5,590 bases of DNA from JAHJTW01 sp964414055 (GTDB taxonomy: Bacteria > Krumholzibacteriota > Krumholzibacteriia > LZORAL124-64-63), in the NCBI GenBank assembly GCA_964414055.1, contig CAYPVD010000183.1, forward strand, positions 1 to 5,590. The letters run 5' to 3'. The translations under genes were made by a program, and so were the position numbers. Below, piece by piece: positions 1 to 4,173 of this stretch; the stretch's first letter is position 1, and each line of letters starts with the position of its first letter. Below the pieces are notes generated by a model. That model ran no database searches, had not been told where the DNA came from, and saw only the letters and a program-made list of their open reading frames with translations.

Positions 1-278
1 AGGGTGATTTCCATGGTGTTGTTCTTGGCTTCGGGAAGCGTCCAGGAGCGGTTGACGTCCGGGATGGCGATCTGCGCGGCCACCCGCGACGGGTACAGCA
101 CAGAGACCAGCACCACGGCGATGACCAGCCCGTAGATGAACAGCATGGGAAGGTTGTCCCGCATTTTCAGGAGCCGGAAGTTGCGTCCGTAGAAATGAAC
201 GATCGGGAGCGCGCCCACCAACCAGGGATAAAGAGGAGTCTGATGAGGGCGCGTCAGAACAGTCCGGAACGAGGTCAT
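1..278 (-). CDS. Membrane-anchored protein of unknown function (5' part; continues past base 1)
   Basis: This is an open frame that starts with ATG at 278 and runs off the window edge, so only the first 92 residues are visible. The translation has a hydrophobic stretch at about residues 17-31 (YPWLVGALPIVHFYG), a short basic linker (GRNFRLLKMR), a stronger hydrophobic segment at about 44-62 (PMLFIYGLVIAVVLVSVLYP), and then a polar region with PDVNRSWTLPEAKNNTMEIT. This reads as two membrane passes followed by a soluble domain. The chosen ATG has AAGGA 11 bases upstream (290-294). A second in-frame ATG at 164 would give a single-pass form but has no good ribosome binding site. The gene begins 91 bases after the MEMO-family gene, with no visible terminator between them, so the two may be co-transcribed. 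I do not recognise the family. The LPEA/MEIT segment faintly recalls ExbD, but the N-terminus does not fit it. Confidence 0.7.
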   Translation of the reverse strand, partial: MTSFRTVLTRPHQTPLYPWLVGALPIVHFYGRNFRLLKMRDNLPMLFIYGLVIAVVLVSVLYPSRVAAQIAIPDVNRSWTLPEAKNNTMEIT

Positions 279-369
279 CTTCCACTTGATCCTTCGGTTG
301 TTGCCTACGGTATGGTGTGCCGAGCTTCCATCCTGCACCACATGGGCCGGAACGAGGAACGAAACGAAC
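279..369 (-). other. Short intergenic gap without terminator or clear promoter
   Basis: The 91 bases between the MEMO-family stop codon and the next start hold no strong hairpin and no recognisable -35/-10 pair. The first part is a run of degenerate CGTTYC-like units (minus strand GTTCGTTTCGTTCCTCGTTCC spans 349-369). The absence of a terminator favours read-through from the MEMO gene into the next gene. Confidence 0.5.
290..294 (-). promoter_or_regulatory. Ribosome binding site of the membrane protein gene
   Basis: AAGGA on the minus strand lies 11 bases before the ATG at 278. A GGAAG that directly abuts the ATG is too close to act. The frame stays open upstream of 278 without a better start, so this weak site is what favours the 278 start over the internal ATG at 164. 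Confidence 0.4.
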
Positions 370-1479
370 TCAATGATACACCAGAGCCGGGTAACCGACC
401 CAGTGCTCCAGCGTGTTGGGCGCCGTCACGCCCAGCCTATGCACGTCGCACTCGAGGCGGCCGTCGGTAACGCTGTCGCCGTAACGCAGAAGGGTGCCGG
501 TCAGCGGATCGCCCCCCAGGTCCTCCTGCAGCGCACGGGCCACGCTCAACCCGAACGGGATGGAATAGATTCCGCACCAGGTGATCCGGTACGGATAGGC
601 AGGATAGTCGGGGCCGGCGGGATCCCAGACCAGGTTGATGAACGAGGCGATGCCCGACCGGGTCAGCGGTCCGGTCAGGGTCGCCCTGGCCAGGGTGATG
701 TCCTGGGTCCGGGCGGCGGCATGCCCCGCCTCGTCGCAGCCGAACTCGTTGTAGGGGTGGTCCCCCCAGCCCTCGCACCCGTAGTGCACGGCATCGGCGG
801 AGATCAGCAGCCCCAGGTCGCGACCCATGACCCAGTCCCGCTCCCGGCACACATCGGCCAGGATGCCGGCAAGCTTCTCCGACAGTTCCTGCAGATGGTC
901 CGGCTCCATCCCCGGCACCAGGATCGACACGAAGGTGAAGTCGCCCGCGCCGGCGCCCAGCCAGGGCAGCAGGGCCTCCACCGAGTGCTCCTTGGCCTGG
1001 CGCTCGCGAGACACCTCCGCGTCGGCCCCCAGGCGTGTAAGCAGATCATCCCGCAGCTGCTGATCCACCGCGAACTCCCGGCCGGCGATGCGCCAGCTCG
1101 CATAGTCGTCCAGCAGCAGGCGGTCACGCACGCCGATGCGACGGCAGGCGTGGCACACGCCGAAAACGACCCAGCGCCTGGCCTGCAGATAGGGCACAGC
1201 GTGCACGGCGGTGCGCCCGGCGTAGAGATAGTCGTCATGGGGCAGGATGGCGGCGAAGGCGGGCCAGGCCCCACGGCGCACATGGGGATCGTTCAGCCCC
1301 TCGGCGGACATGGCGGCGTACAGCACACGGGCGAAATCCTCGCGGTCCACGGCAAAACCCACCGTGTCGAGTTGGGCGCGCACAAGGGCGGGTGTCCGGG
1401 CTGATACCCGCCCGGGCAGAACACCCGAGAAAATCCCCAGGACCACCAGGGAAACCGAAACCATTCCCAGCAACCTCAT
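370..1479 (-). CDS. amrB: Exported MEMO/AmrB-family protein (AmmeMemoRadiSam system protein B-like)
   Basis: The 369-residue product matches the MEMO1/AmrB fold family, which is related to class III extradiol dioxygenases. The visible motifs run in family order: PHDDY (H81, for the usual PHAGY), GVCHA (H110, for the usual GP.HH), KEHSVEALLPWL (164-174, for EHS.E.Q.PFL), SADAVHYG (D229, H232), ITWCG (C302) and the C-terminal VGYPALVY. H81, H110, D229, H232 and C302 correspond to the human MEMO1 metal-site residues (H49, H81, D189, H192, C244). The N-terminus MRLLGMVSVSLVVLGIFSG...VSA looks like a signal peptide cut near residue 27, so it should act outside the cytoplasm. The ATG at 1479 is preferred to an in-frame ATG at 1575 because it has AGGGAG eight bases upstream, starts the signal peptide, and lies downstream of a good promoter. 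The bacterial family has no firmly established reaction. Metal or redox chemistry is inferred from MEMO1. The symbol denotes the family; this is a divergent member. Confidence 0.85.
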   Translation of the reverse strand: MRLLGMVSVSLVVLGIFSGVLPGRVSARTPALVRAQLDTVGFAVDREDFARVLYAAMSAEGLNDPHVRRGAWPAFAAILPHDDYLYAGRTAVHAVPYLQARRWVVFGVCHACRRIGVRDRLLLDDYASWRIAGREFAVDQQLRDDLLTRLGADAEVSRERQAKEHSVEALLPWLGAGAGDFTFVSILVPGMEPDHLQELSEKLAGILADVCRERDWVMGRDLGLLISADAVHYGCEGWGDHPYNEFGCDEAGHAAARTQDITLARATLTGPLTRSGIASFINLVWDPAGPDYPAYPYRITWCGIYSIPFGLSVARALQEDLGGDPLTGTLLRYGDSVTDGRLECDVHRLGVTAPNTLEHWVGYPALVYH

Positions 1480-1487
1480 GCCTGTCT

Positions 1488-1493
1488 CTCCCT
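1488..1493 (-). promoter_or_regulatory. Ribosome binding site deciding the MEMO-family start
   Basis: AGGGAG on the minus strand sits eight bases before the ATG at 1479. It argues against the 32-codon longer frame from 1575, whose start would lie upstream of the -35 box of the gene's own promoter. Confidence 0.75.
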
Positions 1494-1521
1494 GTAGCGG
1501 CCGGCCCATTCCGGCCCGATG

Positions 1522-1550
1522 ATCATAAGGGGGAAAAAGCGGTTTGTCAG
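1522..1550 (-). promoter_or_regulatory. Sigma-70-type promoter of the MEMO-family gene
   Basis: On the minus strand, CTGACA (1545-1550; 5 of 6 to TTGACA) and TATGAT (1522-1527; 5 of 6 to TATAAT) are separated by exactly 17 bases that contain a T-rich run. Transcription would start near 1515, giving a leader of about 36 bases before the ATG at 1479. The -35 box overlaps the second of two GACAAACC direct repeats. Confidence 0.65.
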
Positions 1551-1563
1551 GAGCAGGTTTGTC
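1541..1563 (-). repeat. Two GACAAACC direct repeats, possible operator
   Basis: The minus-strand octamer GACAAACC occurs at 1556-1563 and again at 1541-1548, with a 15-base period. The downstream copy contains part of the -35 box (TGACA), so a bound regulator could touch RNA polymerase directly. The regulator is unknown, and two octamers may be chance. Confidence 0.35.
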
Positions 1564-1581
1564 GGGACCGGCCATTACAAA

Positions 1582-1612
1582 CCGGCTCCCGGCCGCTACG
1601 ACCGGGAGCCGG
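1582..1612 (-). terminator. Intrinsic terminator of the 739-residue secreted protein gene
   Basis: A perfect 11-bp GC-rich stem (CCGGCTCCCGG pairing with CCGGGAGCCGG) with a 9-base loop begins 23 bases after the stop codon at 1636. On the minus strand it is followed by TTTGTAAT, a short imperfect U-rich tract. Position and stem strength make it the natural end of that transcript, though the weak tail may leave some read-through. Confidence 0.7.
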
Positions 1613-1635
1613 AAATCGGCTCTCGTTGCCCTGAT

Positions 1636-3855
1636 CTAGCGCAACAGCAGCATCTTCATGGTCTCGTCCAGGTCCTTGCCTTGCAGACGGTACAGGTAGA
1701 CGCCCGAAGGCAGGGGCCGACCGTCCGCGTTGCGTCCGTCCCACATCCTTGTCTGGGGACCTTCGCTCACGAAACCGTCCACCAGGACCCTTACCAGCTT
1801 GCCCTGCAGATCGTAGATCTCCAGGCGCACGTCACCGCCGCCGGACGGTGCCACGAAGTGGATCACCGTCGCCGGATTGAACGGGTTGGGTGCGTTGTAG
1901 AGCAGGCCCGTCTTCTCCGGGATCTCCGGCGTGCCCGTCACGAGGTCCTCGTACAGGGCGAAGGCCATGTCGATGGAAACGCCGGCGAACTGGTGCTGCG
2001 GCGGGTAGAACAGCTCGTTCCAGGGGCCGGGATAGGGCTCGAAGCCCGTTCCCCACACCGCGTCGTCGTTCCAGTGGTCAAGGCTGGTCTTCCAGCCGAA
2101 CCAGGCCATCTCGTCCAGGGGTTGCGCCTGGACATCCAGCCAGTACACCACCGGTTCCTGCTCGCTGCCTTCCTGGCGGAAGGCCAGGTGAGGATCGACA
2201 TGGAAACGATACAGCCAGCAGTTGGTGTCGCCGGGGAATTGGTAGTCATCCGGCGGGTTCATCCAGCCTTCCTCCAACACGATGGGCACGGGTTCGGCCT
2301 CGAATTCACCAGGACCGAAGTCGTGGGTCCAGAGCACCTCGCCGGGGCGGCTGAATCCGCCCGCGCCGGCGGTGTCGGAAATGTCCGCGTGGATGCTGAG
2401 GGTGAAGGCCACGGCCATGGGATCCTCCATGAATGGCAGGTAGTCCTGGTACCAGGAGCCCCAGATATGGATGTCCGTGACCGGCCCGGTGTGGTCACAG
2501 AGGTAGTCGTCGGCCAGGATGTAGGGGGGCATGTTGGGTCCCATGCCGGCGTTGACGTCGATGCCGGTCACATCGAGATCCGGGTGCTGGATCCACTTGA
2601 ACACGAAACGGTCCTCGATGCGGACCATGTAGTCCTCGACCTCGCCGTCTGGGACCACGCCAGTGGGATAGATCCCGTCCGGACCCAGACCGCCGGTGGA
2701 GCTGAGGCGGAAGCGTGCGAAGGTGCTCGTGTTCTCCGCCGCGGCGGCGGGTACGACGAACGACAGGTTGTTGACCCCGGCCGTCAAGGGCGCGGAGCTG
2801 AAGATGACCTCGCCGGCCTCCCACGAACCGTTGGCGTTGAAGTCGATCCAGGCATCCAGCATGCCCGGCCCCGAAGAGGTCACGTCCACCGTGGCCGTCT
2901 GGTTGGGCTTCAGGGGCGAGGTGAACACCACGCCGTCCTCATCGTCGAAGTTCGCCAGATCATCCCCGGTTGCCGCGGCGTCGGGCTGGCCGTCGGACTC
3001 CGCATCAACCTGGGTGCCCAGCATAAGGTTCGAAATCACGTGGTAGGCGCCGTTGCTGGCCAGCAGCGTCGGGTAGGTGGGATCGGGCGCGTCACCGAAA
3101 TCGTACTTGATCTGCGGTTCCGGTCCGTTGAGGACGAAGGCCAGGTCGATGGATTCACCGGACCAGGGATGCTGTGGCGGATAGACCAGTTCCTGCCACG
3201 GCCCGGCCGACGGGATGTCCCCCAGGGACCACACGGCATCGTCGTTCCAGTGGTCGATGCTGGTCTTCCAGCCGAACATCTCGCCCTGTTCGCCGCGAGG
3301 GAAGGCCTTGACCACCAGCCAGTAGGTCTTCGGCTCGTCCGGACTGCCCTGCTGGACGAAGGCATCAGCCTCGTCCACCATGAAGTTGTACTGCCAGCAC
3401 AAGGTGTCGCCCACGGGCAGGTACTCATCCGGAGGATCCAACCAACCCTCCTCCCCTTGCCAGAAATTGCGGACAACGAACGTACCCCGGGGAAAGAAAT
3501 ACTCCCAGAGGGGGTCGCCGGGAATGCTGTAGCCGTCGGGATTCTGGACCGCGGGGATGTCCGAATAGATGGCGATGTGGAAATCAACATTGCCGGGATC
3601 TCCCAGGGGCAACATGTCGTTGAGCCAGGATCCCCACAGGTGGATTTCGGTAATGGGACCGGTCTGGGCGCAGGAGAAGTCATCGGCCAGAAAGTAGTCC
3701 TGGAGGAAGGGGGAACAGTCGACATCCATCCCCGTGGGATCGATGTCCGGCAGCTGGACCCACTTGGCGGGCATGCCGGGATCCCAGTCGGCCAATAAGG
3801 GCGAAATGAAGAGCAGGGGCAACACGAGCCCCAGCAACCAGAGCCTGCGTCTCAT
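1636..3855 (-). CDS. Secreted multidomain protein: two DUF7901-like domains flanking GEVED, with C-terminal T9SS/FlgD-Ig-like sorting domain
   Basis: The product is 739 residues. Residues 1-22 form a signal peptide (MRRR, hydrophobic core, then LLADWD). Residues about 32-242 and 421-635 are two copies of one domain, with shared motifs W(V/I)Q.PD.D.TG.DV, (F/I)LADD(F/Y).C..TGP(I/V)T(D/E)IH(L/I)WGSW, GW(L/M)(D/N)PPD(E/D)Y, YWL and GWKTS(I/L)DHWNDDAVW. I recognise this as DUF7901-like. Between them, about 252-412, lie DFGDAPDP, D284..D288 (DAESDGQPD), FDDEDGVVF and finally PDGEVEDY, which is the GEVED module. Residues about 650-739 (APNPFNPATVIHF, LEIYDLQGKLVR, MWDGRNADGRPLPSGVYLYRL, KMLLLR) form a FlgD-Ig/type IX secretion C-terminal-signal-like domain. 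This architecture predicts a protein displayed or released outside the cell, perhaps calcium-binding through its acidic clusters. No catalytic motif is visible. The ATG at 3855 has GGGAGG seven bases upstream and starts the signal peptide, whereas the frame open to 3999 would encode a featureless Gly/Pro-rich extension over the structured leader. Confidence 0.88.
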   Translation of the reverse strand: MRRRLWLLGLVLPLLFISPLLADWDPGMPAKWVQLPDIDPTGMDVDCSPFLQDYFLADDFSCAQTGPITEIHLWGSWLNDMLPLGDPGNVDFHIAIYSDIPAVQNPDGYSIPGDPLWEYFFPRGTFVVRNFWQGEEGWLDPPDEYLPVGDTLCWQYNFMVDEADAFVQQGSPDEPKTYWLVVKAFPRGEQGEMFGWKTSIDHWNDDAVWSLGDIPSAGPWQELVYPPQHPWSGESIDLAFVLNGPEPQIKYDFGDAPDPTYPTLLASNGAYHVISNLMLGTQVDAESDGQPDAAATGDDLANFDDEDGVVFTSPLKPNQTATVDVTSSGPGMLDAWIDFNANGSWEAGEVIFSSAPLTAGVNNLSFVVPAAAAENTSTFARFRLSSTGGLGPDGIYPTGVVPDGEVEDYMVRIEDRFVFKWIQHPDLDVTGIDVNAGMGPNMPPYILADDYLCDHTGPVTDIHIWGSWYQDYLPFMEDPMAVAFTLSIHADISDTAGAGGFSRPGEVLWTHDFGPGEFEAEPVPIVLEEGWMNPPDDYQFPGDTNCWLYRFHVDPHLAFRQEGSEQEPVVYWLDVQAQPLDEMAWFGWKTSLDHWNDDAVWGTGFEPYPGPWNELFYPPQHQFAGVSIDMAFALYEDLVTGTPEIPEKTGLLYNAPNPFNPATVIHFVAPSGGGDVRLEIYDLQGKLVRVLVDGFVSEGPQTRMWDGRNADGRPLPSGVYLYRLQGKDLDETMKMLLLR
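2060..2101 (-). repeat. Direct repeat copy 2 (GWKTS(I/L)DHWNDDAVW coding segment)
   Basis: This 42-base segment matches 3236-3277 at 39 of 42 positions, 1176 bases (392 codons) away and in the same frame. It encodes the most conserved stretch of the second DUF7901-like domain and supports origin by domain duplication, or strong selection on this motif. Confidence 0.85.
3236..3277 (-). repeat. Direct repeat copy 1 (GWKTS(I/L)DHWNDDAVW coding segment)
   Basis: This is the partner of 2060-2101, with three mismatches in 42 bases. It encodes residues near 194-207, the end of the first DUF7901-like domain. The rest of the two domains is clearly related at the protein level but much more diverged in DNA. 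Confidence 0.85.
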
Positions 3856-3859
3856 GGGG

Positions 3860-4006
3860 TTACCTCCCGTGATCGGTTGAGCGACTCCACCGCCCGGTGC
3901 GGGTGCGTCACCGGGTGCAGAAACCGTCGCTTGTCCATCCACCGGCAAGACGGTGGACTTAACCCGCCCGCTCAGGCCGGCGGGATGGGTTGCGATCACG
4001 GGGTAA
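3860..4006 (-). ncRNA. Candidate structured cis-regulatory 5' leader with sequestered ribosome binding site
   Basis: On the minus strand, TTACC+CCGTGATCG (3993-4006) can pair with CGATCACGG-GA-GGTAA (3860-3875): 9 pairs, a two-base bulge, then 5 pairs, ending four bases before the start codon and including the Shine-Dalgarno bases. Three local hairpins lie inside. A (3961-3991) has AACCC/GGGTT and CCCGC/GCGGG around an internal loop. B (3938-3957) is a 7-bp TCCACCG/CGGTGGA stem with a 6-base loop. C (3880-3931) has outer AGCGAC/GTCGCT and inner CCCGGTG/CACCGGG stems. The 5' arm of B could alternatively pair with a second CGGTGGA at 3886-3892, inside hairpin C. This layout resembles a translation-controlling riboswitch or leader. 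I see no TPP, cobalamin, FMN, SAM, c-di-GMP or other signature I know. Function is inference, since GC-rich DNA folds readily. Confidence 0.45.
3863..3868 (-). promoter_or_regulatory. Strong ribosome binding site of the secreted protein, within a sequestering stem
   Basis: GGGAGG on the minus strand lies seven bases before the ATG at 3855. It sets the start of the secreted protein. It also forms part of the 3' arm of the long-range stem described for 3860-4006, with only two of its bases (GA) left as a bulge. Confidence 0.8.
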
Positions 4007-4040
4007 ATGACGGAGTTGGCGATGTGCCCAGGTTGCGATG

Positions 4041-4050
4041 TCGGATCCGA
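4041..4050. repeat. Perfect 10-bp palindrome
   Basis: TCGGATCCGA is its own reverse complement. It lies just downstream of the AT-rich candidate promoter of the secreted protein gene, where a dimeric repressor could bind. No regulator is identifiable, and a single palindrome may be chance. Confidence 0.35.
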
Positions 4051-4055
4051 TCCCT

Positions 4056-4085
4056 AAGCTATGATATCAAATTTTCATCTGTCAT
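4056..4085 (-). promoter_or_regulatory. AT-rich island, weak promoter candidate for the secreted protein gene
   Basis: This is the only AT-rich patch between clpB and the secreted protein gene. On the minus strand it holds ATGACA (4080-4085; 5 of 6 to the -35 consensus) and TATCAT (4061-4066; 5 of 6 to -10), but they are only 13 bases apart. An 18-base spacing gives the poorer TAGCTT (4056-4061). A start here would give a leader of roughly 200 bases that includes the whole structured element. Confidence 0.35.
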
Positions 4086-4092
4086 ACCAGTA

Positions 4093-4116
4093 AAATCCCT
4101 GTGGAAATCCCTGCGG
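4093..4116. repeat. Tandem 12-bp direct repeat
   Basis: Plus-strand AAATCCCTGTGG (4093-4104) is followed immediately by AAATCCCTGCGG (4105-4116), with 11 of 12 positions identical. It sits just upstream of the candidate promoter of the secreted protein gene, a typical activator position with about one helical turn per repeat. Binding is inference. Confidence 0.5.
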
Positions 4117-4120
4117 AGTA

Positions 4121-4144
4121 CCCCCTCCCCGGCAGCCCGATCCC
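4121..4144 (-). other. G-quadruplex motif downstream of clpB
   Basis: The minus strand has four G runs: GGG-ATC-GGG-CTGCC-GGGG-A-GGGGG. It fits the G3+N1-7 pattern exactly. It begins 15 bases after the clpB stop codon, so it would lie in the clpB 3' untranslated RNA. Confidence 0.5.
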
Positions 4145-4150
4145 GGGTGA

Positions 4151-4173
4151 CCGCGGACATCATCCGTCCGCGG
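4151..4173 (-). other. Perfect hairpin spanning the clpB stop codon
   Basis: CCGCGGAC and GTCCGCGG form an 8-bp perfect GC-rich stem with a 7-base loop that contains the TGA stop codon (4160-4162). No U tract follows, so it is not a canonical intrinsic terminator. It may stabilise the mRNA 3' end or help end transcription together with the G-rich tract just downstream. Confidence 0.55.

Noticed and set aside
1..278. ExbD or TonB identity for the truncated membrane protein
   Set aside because: The LPEA...MEIT stretch after the membrane segment is suggestive, but the long N-terminal region with a first hydrophobic segment and the lack of the ExbD membrane Asp do not fit.
286..1404. A 372-codon open frame on the plus strand opposite the MEMO-family gene
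   Set aside because: It has the same register and the same explanation as the other antisense frame. The product is Gly/His/Gln-rich with no recognisable motif, while the minus strand carries the ordered MEMO motifs.
1501..1517. Direct repeat CCGGCCC (1501-1507 and 1511-1517) as a regulatory site
   Set aside because: A 7-base GC-only repeat in a GC-rich leader is not distinctive enough to claim as a binding site.
1480..1575. 32-codon N-terminal extension of the MEMO-family protein from an ATG at 1575
   Set aside because: It spans the predicted promoter and leader, would bury the signal peptide, and the ATG at 1479 has a well-spaced AGGGAG.
1519..3798. A 759-codon open frame on the plus strand opposite the secreted protein gene
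   Set aside because: Its codons align exactly opposite the sense codons, where a stop would require TTA, CTA or TCA in the sense gene, and these are rare in GC-rich genomes. The sense frame has a signal peptide, recognisable domains and a ribosome binding site; the antisense product shows no domain.
3856..3999. 48-codon N-terminal extension of the secreted protein from an ATG at 3999
   Set aside because: The extension is featureless, hides the signal peptide, lies over the structured leader and ignores the strong GGGAGG site before 3855.
3860..4006. Known riboswitch classes (cobalamin, TPP, FMN, SAM, c-di-GMP-I, fluoride, Moco) for the structured leader
   Set aside because: I looked for their hallmark conserved strings and did not find them. 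The resemblance is only in overall multibranch shape, so I leave the class unassigned.
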